A DNA stretch of 64,000 bases. Origin: Sphingomonas bisphenolicum. GTDB lineage: Bacteria; Pseudomonadota; Alphaproteobacteria; Sphingomonadales; Sphingomonadaceae. The notes beneath the pieces are model-generated. The model saw only the letters and a program-made list of their open reading frames with translations. It had not been told where the DNA came from and searched no databases. Location: assembly GCF_024349785.1 (NCBI RefSeq), contig NZ_AP018817.1:3131501-3195500 (forward strand). Direction: 5' to 3'. How positions within the stretch are numbered: the first letter of the stretch is position 1; each line of letters opens with the position of its first letter. Below, piece by piece: positions 17,773 to 26,356 of this stretch. The translations under genes were made by a program, and so were the position numbers.

Positions 17773-19749
17773 TCAGTGGCCATCAAGAAGGTCTCGCACC
17801 TTCGACGCCAGCGTCGTGTAAGTGAAGGGTTTCGTGAGCAGGTCAACGCCGGCCTCCAGCCGGCCGTCGCGCGTGATCGCGTCGCGCGTATATCCCGACG
17901 TGTAAAGGACGCCCAACCCGGGCTGCAATGCCTTGGCGGCGTCGGCAAGTTGGCTTCCCGACATTTTCGGCATCACGACGTCCGTCAGAAGCAGAGCAAT
18001 GACGGGATCGGCGCGTTCGAGCAGTTTGAGCGCGGTTGAACCGTCATGCGCCTCTATGACGCGATAGCCCAGTTCCCTCAATATTCCGACGGTGTAGGCG
18101 CGGACATCGTCATCATCTTCCACCACCAGGATGGATTCGTGACCTCCCGCCTGTTCGTCTACAGGCACGACATCGGCGGCGAGGGCTGCGCTGTGACCCA
18201 GGTAGCGCTGAAGAAACAGCGTGATCGTCGTACCGCACCCAGGGGTGGACAGTATCTGGATATGACCGCCGGATTGCTTGACGAAGCCATAGACCATCGA
18301 GAGGCCGAGGCCCGTGCCCTTGCCTACTTCCTTGGTCGTGAAAAAGGGATCGAATACTTTCTCCACCGTCTCTGGCGCCATGCCGATACCGTCGTCCACG
18401 ACGCTGATTGCGACATAATCGCCCGCGGGGGCATCGGACACGGCGTCGGGGGCCAGCGTGACGTTCCTGGCTTCGATCGTCAGCGCGCCGCCATCGGGCA
18501 TGGCATCGCGCGCATTGACCGCCAGATTGAGAATGACGTTTTCGAGCTGATTGGGATCGGCCTCGACGGTCCAGAGGTCGGCTGCCGGCACGATCTGGAT
18601 CGCGATCGATTCCGAGATCGAGCGCGTCAGCAGATCTGCCATGCCCGTCAGCAGCCGCTCGATGTCGATCGACTTGGGATCGAGGGGCTGGCGACGGGAG
18701 AAGGCGAGAAGGCGCTGCACGAGCGCGGCGGCACGGTCCGCGCCCTTCAGCGCGTTTTCGAGCGCACGCTTGGCGCGGGGATCGGCGCCCGGATCGAACC
18801 GGCGGATGACCGTGTCAATATTGCCGATGATGATCGTCAGAAGATTGTTGAAATCATGCGCGATGCCGCCAGTGAGATTGCCGACCGCTTCCATCTTCTG
18901 CGCCTGGCGCAAAGCATCCTCGACCGCCTGCCGCTCCGCTACCGCCTGCTCGACTCGCGTCTCGAGCGTTTCGTTGAGATCGCGGAGCGCTGCCTCCTGC
19001 GCCTTCGTAGCCGTCACGTCATAAATGACGCCGATCAGGCGATAGCCGCCATTGTCCTTGTCGCGCACGATCTCGCCACGCCGGGCAATCCATCTTTCCT
19101 CGCCATCGTCGCTTCGGACGACGCAGAAGCTGCCGTCCAGCGTGTCCGGCGGTCCACCGCGATGGGCTTCGGGGATGAGATCGGGCTCGTCCTTGTTCTT
19201 CAGGACGGAATTGATCGTCCGCACCGGCAGGGTTGTGGCGGGGTGGAGGCCGAGCAGTCGGCAGAATTCGCCTGACACCGTCGCGGTCGCATAGCCGTCG
19301 GAATATTCGAAGGTACCGACACCCCCGGCGGATTGTGCGATGCGCAGCCGCTCTTCGGTCCGTTTGCGCTCTGTCACGTCCACCAGCAGGCCGGTGAAAC
19401 GGACAGGCATGTCTTGCTCGTCGAAATGCGCCTGACCCCGGCCGTGCATCCACAGCGTCTCGCCATCGGGCGCGACCACACGAAATTCCTTCGAGAAGCG
19501 CTCCGCGCCGGCGGTCATGCCGGTTACCGCGATCTTGATCCGCGCCTGGTCCTCGGGGTGGATCGCCTTGAAGAAAAGGCGCGTGGGCAAGACACGCTGC
19601 GCGTCTGCAGGATCAAGGCCGTATAGCTCGGCAAAACGCGCGTCGATGCGCAGTTCGCCGGCCACGACGTCCCAGTCCCAAGTGCCGCTCGCCCCTGCGG
19701 CGGCGAGGATCGCGCGGACATCGTCTCCTGCATCCGCCCCGGCGAGCAT
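17773..19749 (-). CDS. Hybrid sensor histidine kinase (PAS-PAS-HisKA-HATPase-REC) ending the chemosensory operon
   Basis: 658 residues. Two PAS domains (about 10-130 and 135-255) are followed by a short coiled coil, the HisKA helix (GGIAHDFNNLL, about 300), the ATPase domain (NLAVNARDAMPDGG, GKGTGLGLSM) and a receiver (ILVVEDDDDVR, LLLTDVVMPKM). It has no membrane segment. Its ATG at 19749 overlaps the CheC stop by one base (TGATG), making it the ninth gene of the operon. The kinase half closely resembles that of the kinase at 3382-6201. A soluble hybrid kinase co-translated with CheC suggests phospho-relay cross-talk with the Che proteins; this is inferred. Confidence 0.92.
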   Translation of the reverse strand: MLAGADAGDDVRAILAAAGASGTWDWDVVAGELRIDARFAELYGLDPADAQRVLPTRLFFKAIHPEDQARIKIAVTGMTAGAERFSKEFRVVAPDGETLWMHGRGQAHFDEQDMPVRFTGLLVDVTERKRTEERLRIAQSAGGVGTFEYSDGYATATVSGEFCRLLGLHPATTLPVRTINSVLKNKDEPDLIPEAHRGGPPDTLDGSFCVVRSDDGEERWIARRGEIVRDKDNGGYRLIGVIYDVTATKAQEAALRDLNETLETRVEQAVAERQAVEDALRQAQKMEAVGNLTGGIAHDFNNLLTIIIGNIDTVIRRFDPGADPRAKRALENALKGADRAAALVQRLLAFSRRQPLDPKSIDIERLLTGMADLLTRSISESIAIQIVPAADLWTVEADPNQLENVILNLAVNARDAMPDGGALTIEARNVTLAPDAVSDAPAGDYVAISVVDDGIGMAPETVEKVFDPFFTTKEVGKGTGLGLSMVYGFVKQSGGHIQILSTPGCGTTITLFLQRYLGHSAALAADVVPVDEQAGGHESILVVEDDDDVRAYTVGILRELGYRVIEAHDGSTALKLLERADPVIALLLTDVVMPKMSGSQLADAAKALQPGLGVLYTSGYTRDAITRDGRLEAGVDLLTKPFTYTTLASKVRDLLDGH

Positions 19750-20387
19750 CAGTCCGTGTCACCCACGATAGTGGCGATGAACTCTTCAAGCAGCTCCTTC
19801 AGGACGCCGAGCGACGGCAAGTCCATGATCATCGCGATGTAACCGCGTATGTCATGCTTGCGGACGGCGAAATCGATATAGAGAAACAAGACGAGGCCTT
19901 CCGACGCGCCGTCTTCGTTGACCTCGAACAGCATGGCGCCCGAACCGCGAAGGACTTCCGGTATGGTCATCGTCAGCGACCGCCTGAGCATGTTGGCCAT
20001 GGTCGCAAGGCAGCTGTTGAGGATGATGTTGCCGGTCTCCGCCAGCGCTTCATGCTCGAGGTCGACGACTTCCTGCGCGGTCAGCTCGCCGCCCGTGACC
20101 GCCCGCACCAGCTCCAGGCTGTTGGTTTCGGGAAAGATGAGCAAGGCGCGGCCGGAGAAAGGGCCGGAAAAATCCTGCCGCACGGCGACCAGTTCGGATG
20201 CTTCGCGCTCGCTGATCAACCGTGCCGCGCGGCGCTGGCTCACAACCTCGATCGAAGGCACGGAGAGCAGGACTTGATCGCCGATCATCTTGCGCAGGCT
20301 GGATGCCGCGCGGCTGACGCCGATATTGACGATCTCGGTCAGGGCGTCGCGCTCGAGATCGTCGAGCGAGATGCTCTCGGCGGTCAT
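19749..20387 (-). CDS. cheC: CheC-like CheY-P phosphatase
   Basis: 212 residues. CheC proteins dephosphorylate CheY-P using paired Glu/Asn sites. Both sites are visible: ALTEIVNIG (Glu about 18, Asn about 21) and ALAETGNIILN (about 115-125), each followed by the Ala/Ser-rich helix of the family. Its ATG overlaps the CheY stop by 4 nt, so phosphatase and target are made together. CheC in a sphingomonad-like genome in place of CheZ is worth noting. Confidence 0.88.
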   Translation of the reverse strand: MTAESISLDDLERDALTEIVNIGVSRAASSLRKMIGDQVLLSVPSIEVVSQRRAARLISEREASELVAVRQDFSGPFSGRALLIFPETNSLELVRAVTGGELTAQEVVDLEHEALAETGNIILNSCLATMANMLRRSLTMTIPEVLRGSGAMLFEVNEDGASEGLVLFLYIDFAVRKHDIRGYIAMIMDLPSLGVLKELLEEFIATIVGDTD

Positions 20388-20767
20388 GCTTTCGACGATC
20401 GCAGGCGCAGCGCAGCGCCGGAGAGGAAGCCCTGCAACCCTTCGCTCGTCACCGGCTTCGCCACGAAAGTCGCGCCAGCGGCGCGCGCGCGGGCGATGAT
20501 CTCATCCTGGATGTTGGCGGTGATGAGCGCGATCGGCATGTCCGGCCGGGTCTCGCGCAACTCTTCGGTCAGTTCGAGGCCGTCCTTGTCCACCATATTG
20601 AAGTCGATGAGGCAGATATCGACCGGCTTGTCCGCGATGACGGCCAAGGCTTCGGCGGCGCTCGACGCTTCCAGTTTCTGCCATTCCGGCTGAAGCTCGG
20701 CCAGCGCCTTGCCCGCCACGATCCGGGCGAGTTTGCTGTCATCGACGATCAGGACGGTAACGGACAT
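20384..20767 (-). CDS. cheY: CheY-like response regulator
   Basis: 127 residues, a single receiver domain. LIVDDSKLAR gives the acidic pocket, ICLIDFNMVD contains the phospho-acceptor Asp (about 55), ALITANI the switch Thr and FVAKPVT the Lys. It has no output domain. It lies 62 nt after the STAS-like gene and overlaps CheC by 4 nt. It is the likely target of the CheA in this operon. Confidence 0.9.
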   Translation of the reverse strand: MSVTVLIVDDSKLARIVAGKALAELQPEWQKLEASSAAEALAVIADKPVDICLIDFNMVDKDGLELTEELRETRPDMPIALITANIQDEIIARARAAGATFVAKPVTSEGLQGFLSGAALRLRSSKA

Positions 20768-20829
20768 GGCAACTCCAAAGGGCGCAGAGCAAGAAAGCGC
20801 AAGAGTCGCGCCGGGCGTAACGCATGCTG

Positions 20830-21090
20830 TTAGACCAACTCTTTGCCGCCGTCACTGATCGAGAGCAGGGGGAAGACGAAGCTAGCCTGAAATGGATCGG
20901 AGGGCGATCCGACGGTGGGCGGCGCTAGGGCGCGCAATATCTGCACGCTGGCGCTGTGCAGGCGGGTCGCTCTGGAAAGATCGACGGTCGCGTCCGGCAT
21001 GCGCTGCAACGCGCTGAGCAGAGGCTCGGCATCCTCGACCGGGCTATTGCCCTCGATATGGATCGTCATGCCGTCGACCCGCACGCTCAT
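20830..21090 (-). CDS. Small STAS-like protein between cheA and cheY
   Basis: 86 residues, starting at the ATG that overlaps the CheA stop by 4 nt. The pattern of short strands and helices (MTIHIEGNSPVEDAEPLLSA, ATVDLSRATRLHSASVQIL) resembles a STAS / anti-sigma-antagonist fold, in which a Ser in the DLSxxxxLHSASVQ region would be the phosphorylation site. The C-terminal half is unusual and hydrophobic. The STAS call is tentative; its position inside the operon is certain. Confidence 0.65.
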   Translation of the reverse strand: MSVRVDGMTIHIEGNSPVEDAEPLLSALQRMPDATVDLSRATRLHSASVQILRALAPPTVGSPSDPFQASFVFPLLSISDGGKELV

Positions 21091-23018
21091 CCCACGACCT
21101 CCGCCATGTTGAGCACCAGCAGCACGGCGCCGTCGCCCATAGTCGTCGTTCCGCCCACCAGCGGCATACCCGCCAGAAAACCCGTCGGCGGCCGGACCAT
21201 GGCATCCAGCCGCTCGTGAAAACCATCGACCCGCAGCGCGACAGGATCGCCGCTCGCGCGCGTCACCAGCAGTTTGACCGGCGACGCGCCGCTATCCGTG
21301 CCGCCCAACATTTCGGCGAGGCTGAGGACGGGGACGGTGCGGTTCCGCAGGACGCAGGCCATGCCGGTGCCTACCGGCACAAGCCGGTCGCTGCCCACCC
21401 GGACGGTCTCGGCGATCTGGTCGAACGGCACGGCATAGCGGTCGTTCGCCACGTCGATGACCAGCAACCGGGTGGTGATCGCGTTGGCCGGGAGCCGTAG
21501 AGTGAAGCGCGTTCCCCGGCCGACGACGCTGTCGATCTCGATCCGACCGCGCAACCGGTCGATGGCAGCCTGAACCGCGTCCATGCCGACGCCGCGGCCC
21601 GAGACGCTACTGACGGCCTGCGCGGTCGAGAAGCCCGGCGCAAAGATCAGCGCCAGCGTGCCGGCGTCGGAAAGAGCTTCGCCGACTTCGGCCGTGATGA
21701 GGCCGCGGACCACGGCGGTAGTGCGAATCCGGTCGCGATCGATCCCGGCGCCGTCGTCGGAGAGCGTTACGACGACATCCTCCGCCTCCCGCCCGATGGC
21801 GAGGGTCAGGCTGCCGGTCGGTGTCTTGCCGGCATGCATGCGTGCGGCCGCATCCTCGATCCCATGGTCGATCGCGTTGCGCACCAGATGCAGCAGCGGT
21901 TCAAACAGGCCATCGGCGATATGCTTGTCGACCTCCGTCTGCTCGCCGGTCATGGCGAAGTGGATATCCTTGTCCAAGCTCGCCGCGATCTCGCGGACCA
22001 GACGGGGCAGCCGGCGCAGTGCGGGCGCCAGCGAGACCAGCCGAACGGCCGAGACGGCGCGCGACGCCGCGCCGACCGCACGCTCCAAGTCCGCCTGGGC
22101 CGCGCGGATGCCGAGCGCGAGCGGCGCGTCGATGGCGTCGGCCCGTTCGGCGAGAATGGCTAGGGCATTGGTCGCAACCACGAGTTCGCCGACCGTGTCC
22201 GCCAGCGCATCGACCCTGTGGGCGTCCACGCGAACTATCGTGCCAGCGGCCTGGGTGTCCGGTTCCGCTGCGGGTTCGACCGTGCCAGCGCCGTCTTCGC
22301 GACCGACCTCCAACGGCGTTAGTGTGAACTGGTCCGGTACGAGCCGGAAGAAGGGACGCAGAGTATCGGCCGTCGCGCTGCTGAGACCTTCTATCGCGAT
22401 GATGCACGAGAAAGCCTCGAACGCGTCGGCGGTCGGCCATTTTTCCGTAGCCGGCAGTATGTCGATCGCTACTAAGCCGGGCAGGGTCGCGACCAGCGCC
22501 AGGGGGTCTTCACCGCGGAAGAAAGCGTCGCTGTCCGGCGCATAGCGAAAGGCGACCAAGGGGGTCTGGCTATTTTGGATCACCGCCCGATGACGGTTGA
22601 TGAGAGCAGCGAGCCAGCCCCTGCCAGACTCGGCGCGGACCTCCAAGCCGTCTGAGGTCAACAACCGCTCCGCCAGGGTAGAGGCGTCGGGGCCCAGCGT
22701 GCCATCCCGTTCCAGTGCGTCTATCCAACGATCGACCTGGTCAATCATCCCGACCAGCGAGGTTAAATCTACAGCCGTCAGCCTGGTCTCACCCTTGCGC
22801 GCGAGGGAGAGCCTGTCCTCGGCTGCATGGAGCAGCCGCTCGGCGGGTGCCATGTCGAACAGGCCGACCGAGCCCTTGAGCGTATGGACGGCGCGAAAGG
22901 CCGCATCGATCGCCCCCTCCTCCCCCGGTTTGCCGTGCAACAGCGCAAAGGCGGCATTGGCATGGGCGACCAGGTCACGCCCTTCGATCAGAAATTGTTC
23001 GAGCAGTTCGTCCATCAC
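21087..23018 (-). CDS. cheA: Chemotaxis histidine kinase CheA
   Basis: 643 residues. The P1 phosphotransfer domain has FRAVHTLKGS with His about 45. P3 dimerisation (about 270-330, VDALADTVGELVVATNAL), the P4 ATPase (LVRNAIDHGIEDAAAR, DDGAGID, GRGVGMDAV) and the P5 CheW-like domain (about 510-640) follow. A clear P2 CheY-binding domain is not obvious in the linker between 130 and 260. It overlaps cheR upstream and the STAS-like gene downstream by 4 nt each. It takes signals from the receptor at 26357-28291 through the triple CheW protein. Confidence 0.95.
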   Translation of the reverse strand: MMDELLEQFLIEGRDLVAHANAAFALLHGKPGEEGAIDAAFRAVHTLKGSVGLFDMAPAERLLHAAEDRLSLARKGETRLTAVDLTSLVGMIDQVDRWIDALERDGTLGPDASTLAERLLTSDGLEVRAESGRGWLAALINRHRAVIQNSQTPLVAFRYAPDSDAFFRGEDPLALVATLPGLVAIDILPATEKWPTADAFEAFSCIIAIEGLSSATADTLRPFFRLVPDQFTLTPLEVGREDGAGTVEPAAEPDTQAAGTIVRVDAHRVDALADTVGELVVATNALAILAERADAIDAPLALGIRAAQADLERAVGAASRAVSAVRLVSLAPALRRLPRLVREIAASLDKDIHFAMTGEQTEVDKHIADGLFEPLLHLVRNAIDHGIEDAAARMHAGKTPTGSLTLAIGREAEDVVVTLSDDGAGIDRDRIRTTAVVRGLITAEVGEALSDAGTLALIFAPGFSTAQAVSSVSGRGVGMDAVQAAIDRLRGRIEIDSVVGRGTRFTLRLPANAITTRLLVIDVANDRYAVPFDQIAETVRVGSDRLVPVGTGMACVLRNRTVPVLSLAEMLGGTDSGASPVKLLVTRASGDPVALRVDGFHERLDAMVRPPTGFLAGMPLVGGTTTMGDGAVLLVLNMAEVVG

Positions 23019-23869
23019 GCCCGACGATAGACGATTGCGTCGCTCAGGCGAACCAGATCGAAACGATCGCTGATCCGCGCCATCGACTCGCTATGGCCCA
23101 GGCACAGATACCCGCCCGGCACGAGCCGGTCGTGCAGATTGTCGGCCGCGATCAACCGCGATGCGTCATCGAAATAGATCAGCAGGTTGCGGCAGAAGAT
23201 GACGTCGAACCGACCAAGGTCCGCCAGCGACGCGGCGTCGAACAGATTGGCGGCGGTGAAGCGCACCGATTCGCGCAGGTCGTCGATGATCTTGCGGCGA
23301 TGGCCATGCTCAGGCTCGAAATAGGCGGTGAGCAGCTTTTCGGGTAGACGTTGCAGGGCGCGGGCGGCGAAGCGTCCGGCCAGCGCGGCTTCAACCGCCT
23401 TTGTGTCGATATCCGATCCCACTATCTCGACATTATAGGCATCGACCAGCGGCCAGTTCTCCAGCAACCACAGTGCGATCGAATAGGCCTCGTCTCCGGT
23501 CGAGCAGGGCACCGACCATATCCGGATCAGGTCGCCCGGCCGCTTGGTCGTGATGATGGCCGGCAATATCTCGTTGGCGAGGGCGGCGAACTGATGCTCC
23601 TCGCGATAGAAATAGGTCTCGTTGATGGTGAAGGCGTTGGTCAGTAGCTGGCGTTCCTTGGGATCGCTCCCCAAGAGCAGCAGATAGGCCCTGGTGTCCC
23701 TGCAGCCCGTCTTGCCGATCCGCTCGGCGATCCGCCGTTCGATATAATAGCGTTTGCCCTCGCCGAAGGTCATGCCGGTCCAGCGATAGATCCACGCCGT
23801 GACCTTCTGCAGCTCCCCGGGCGAGATCGAGATGTCCGGCGCCTCGGCCGGTCGGGTGATATCGCTCAC
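23015..23869 (-). CDS. cheR: Chemoreceptor methyltransferase CheR
   Basis: 284 residues. CheR methylates receptor glutamates with S-adenosylmethionine. The N-terminal helical domain is followed by the TINETYFYRE loop, the SAM site IRIWSVPCSTGDEAYSIAL and the FCRNLLIYFD motif. It overlaps cheB by 4 nt upstream and cheA by 4 nt downstream. Its presence with CheB means the receptor probably undergoes methylation-based adaptation. Confidence 0.95.
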   Translation of the reverse strand: MSDITRPAEAPDISISPGELQKVTAWIYRWTGMTFGEGKRYYIERRIAERIGKTGCRDTRAYLLLLGSDPKERQLLTNAFTINETYFYREEHQFAALANEILPAIITTKRPGDLIRIWSVPCSTGDEAYSIALWLLENWPLVDAYNVEIVGSDIDTKAVEAALAGRFAARALQRLPEKLLTAYFEPEHGHRRKIIDDLRESVRFTAANLFDAASLADLGRFDVIFCRNLLIYFDDASRLIAADNLHDRLVPGGYLCLGHSESMARISDRFDLVRLSDAIVYRRA

Positions 23870-24969
23870 CGGCCCACGAGCATGTTCAGTCTGGCCGCGA
23901 TGGCGTCGAGCGGTTCGATATGATCCGCCCCGCCCGCCGCGACGAGCGCGCCCGGCATGCCCCAGACCACGGCCGTCTCCTCGGCTTCGGCGATCGTGCG
24001 GCCGCCCTTGCGTGCCAGTTCGGCCATCTCTCGCGCTCCGTCATTGCCCATGCCCGTCATCAACACCCCAATGAGGCGTTCGGGGCCGAGATATTGCATC
24101 GCGCTCTCAACTAGCCGGTCGACGCTCGGATGCCAGTGCAGTTCGGACGCGCTCGGGGCGGCCAGCGCGATCAGCGATGCGCCGCGTCGGCTGATCAGCA
24201 GGTCTGCGTCCCCGCGGCCGATATAGGCGTGACCCGGCCGCAGCGGCTCGGATTTGGTGACTTCGATGACCGTGAGCGCGCAGAAGCGGTCGAGGCGGCG
24301 GGCGAGCGCGCCCGTGAAGCTTTTGGGCATATGCTGCGCGATCACGACGGGCCAGGGAAAGTCCGCGGGAATGCCGGCCAGGACGACGTCGAGCGCGGCG
24401 GGTCCTCCTGTCGAGGTGCCGATGAGCACGAGCCCATCGGCGCTTGATCGTTCGGGCAGCGGCTTGATGGGGCGGGGCTTGGCGGCAGGAACCGCGCCGG
24501 TCCGTGGCTTGGACTTCGGTTGCACAAGGGCCGATCGCAGCCGCACCCGATCCGTCAGACGGGTCGTCCGCGAGATTTTCGCCTGCGCTGCCGATCGCAC
24601 CTTCTCGATAAGCAGTTCCGTGACGCCCTCGATCTCGATCGAGATCGGCCCACGCGGCTTGCCGATGAAATCGATCGCGCCGAGCGCCATCGCCTCCAGC
24701 GTCTCGTCGGCGCCCTCCGCGGTCAGTGCCGAAATCATCACCACCGGCGTCGGCCGCTCCACCATGATCCGGTCGAGGCATTGGAGGCCGTCCATGCCGG
24801 GCATATGGATGTCAAGCGTGACGACGTCAGGCTTGAACCGGTGGAGCAGATCGATCGCTTCTTCGCCGTTTTTGGCAACATCGATGTCGAAACCGCCCGC
24901 GCCGCTGAATATATCTAGCAGCAGTCGCCGCATTAGCGGCGAATCATCGACGATAAGTAGCCGCGTCAC
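23866..24969 (-). CDS. cheB: Chemoreceptor methylesterase CheB
   Basis: 367 residues. The receiver domain (LLIVDDSPLMRR, VVTLDIHMPGMDG with Asp about 53) is followed by a linker rich in Pro/Lys/Arg and the esterase domain. The catalytic triad is visible: Ser in LIGTSTGGPAAL, His in IAQHMPKSFTG and Asp in GMGNDGAREM. It removes methyl groups (and deamidates Gln) on receptors when phosphorylated by CheA. It overlaps its neighbours by 4 nt on both sides. Confidence 0.95.
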   Translation of the reverse strand: MTRLLIVDDSPLMRRLLLDIFSGAGGFDIDVAKNGEEAIDLLHRFKPDVVTLDIHMPGMDGLQCLDRIMVERPTPVVMISALTAEGADETLEAMALGAIDFIGKPRGPISIEIEGVTELLIEKVRSAAQAKISRTTRLTDRVRLRSALVQPKSKPRTGAVPAAKPRPIKPLPERSSADGLVLIGTSTGGPAALDVVLAGIPADFPWPVVIAQHMPKSFTGALARRLDRFCALTVIEVTKSEPLRPGHAYIGRGDADLLISRRGASLIALAAPSASELHWHPSVDRLVESAMQYLGPERLIGVLMTGMGNDGAREMAELARKGGRTIAEAEETAVVWGMPGALVAAGGADHIEPLDAIAARLNMLVGR

Positions 24970-26354
24970 GAAGGCGTGGCCGGTGCCGCTTCGTTGAAGT
25001 TGGCGAGCAATGCCCGCTCGGTTCGGTCGAGCAGTTCCTGCGGGCTGACGATCAGGACGATGCGCTCATCCTCCAATGTCGCCACCCGATCGAAGACTTG
25101 CGTGTCTTCGCTACCCATATTCGGTGCAGGGCCGAGTGCGGCGACCGAGATAGTGCGGACCTCGCTCACGGCATCCACCACGAAACCCGCCGCCAGTTCG
25201 CCGATCCGCACGACGATCACGCGGCGGCGCGCACCCTGCGCCGGCGTACCGTCGAAGCGCATCGTCTGGTCGATCACTGGAATGACCGAATTGCGCAATG
25301 TCATGACGCCCTGAACGAAGGCCGGCGCCTTGGGGAGGCGAGTGAGCTTGGGCGGAAGCGCTGCGACTTCGATCACTGTGCCGATCGGCAAGCCGAACGC
25401 GCTTTGGCCGATGCGGAAGATCAGAAACTGTTCCTGTGCGTCGCCGCTCTTGCTCTTGGTCATTCCGTCCTCGGTCGATGCGGTCTCCAGCAGGCGCGCG
25501 GTGATGTCGTCGCGGATAAGATGCTCGGGTGCGAGCACCGACACCAAGCGGTCGCCGCGCTCGAGCCGGCATATCGCCTGGATGCGCGCCTCCGCCCCCC
25601 CGCGTGCGAGAACCGGCGGCACCGCGTCGATCTGGCTTTCGGCGACGCGGATGACCCCGCGCATCGCATCGACCACCAGACCGACCCGGTGCGCGCCGAT
25701 CCGAACGACGACGATCCGCGCACGCGCGCCTTGTTCCTTTTGCGGCAAAGCGAGCAAGGCGCGCAGCGACAAGAGCGGCAGCAGAACATCGCGGACGGCG
25801 ATCGATCCGAGCGCGACGCTGTCAGCGTGCGGCAGAGTGGCGATGCTGTCGGGCAGCGGCACGATTTCCTGAACGGCGCCGATCGGCAGTGCGAATTCCT
25901 GGCCGCCGACCAGGAAAGAGACCAGCAGCACCGCCGATTCGGCAGGGATTGCCGTTTCGCTTTCCACGGCGGTGATCCGCGCTCGGGGCTTGGTGGTCGC
26001 CGAGAAGTCGCTGTTCGCAAGTTCCTCGACATCCACCCTGCGGACATGCCGGTCGCTGGTGAGCGCCGATATCGCATTCACCGCCAAGGCCATGGGATTG
26101 GCGGTATCCAACAGGATCACACGCCGTTCGTCCTCCACCGGCCGCCCGCTTAGCCGGGCGAAGGACAGCACCGGCAACACCGTGCCCCGGAAATTTCCGA
26201 GACCCATCAGGCTGGCCGGCGCATGCGGCACGCGAGTCAGGCGGGGCACGCGTCCCACTTCGCGCACCAGCGACGCGGCGACGCCGAAATGATCCTCGCC
26301 GCAGCGGAAGCCCAGAAGTCTTTCTTCATCGACGTTGGTGACGGCACTCGCCAT
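24966..26354 (-). CDS. Triple CheW-domain coupling protein
   Basis: 462 residues containing three CheW domains in tandem: about 12-125 (LLGFRCGEDHFGVAASLVRE), 145-285 (VSFLVGGQEFALPIGAVQEI) and 315-450 (FLIFRIGQSAFGLPIGTVIE). CheW normally has one domain that bridges receptor and CheA. No receiver is fused, so it is not CheV. Linkers are short and charged. It starts 2 nt after the receptor stop and overlaps cheB by 4 nt. Three copies in one chain could cross-link the receptor/kinase array or let the domains specialise. Confidence 0.92.
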   Translation of the reverse strand: MASAVTNVDEERLLGFRCGEDHFGVAASLVREVGRVPRLTRVPHAPASLMGLGNFRGTVLPVLSFARLSGRPVEDERRVILLDTANPMALAVNAISALTSDRHVRRVDVEELANSDFSATTKPRARITAVESETAIPAESAVLLVSFLVGGQEFALPIGAVQEIVPLPDSIATLPHADSVALGSIAVRDVLLPLLSLRALLALPQKEQGARARIVVVRIGAHRVGLVVDAMRGVIRVAESQIDAVPPVLARGGAEARIQAICRLERGDRLVSVLAPEHLIRDDITARLLETASTEDGMTKSKSGDAQEQFLIFRIGQSAFGLPIGTVIEVAALPPKLTRLPKAPAFVQGVMTLRNSVIPVIDQTMRFDGTPAQGARRRVIVVRIGELAAGFVVDAVSEVRTISVAALGPAPNMGSEDTQVFDRVATLEDERIVLIVSPQELLDRTERALLANFNEAAPATPS

Positions 26355-26356
26355 GG

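Noticed and set aside
18046..19275. 409-codon plus-strand frame opposite the hybrid kinase of the Che operon
   Set aside because: Shadow of the minus-strand kinase; Arg/Asp-rich translation without motifs and no ribosome site.
21583..22545. 320-codon plus-strand frame opposite cheA
   Set aside because: Ser/Arg/Ala-rich low-complexity translation typical of an antisense shadow.
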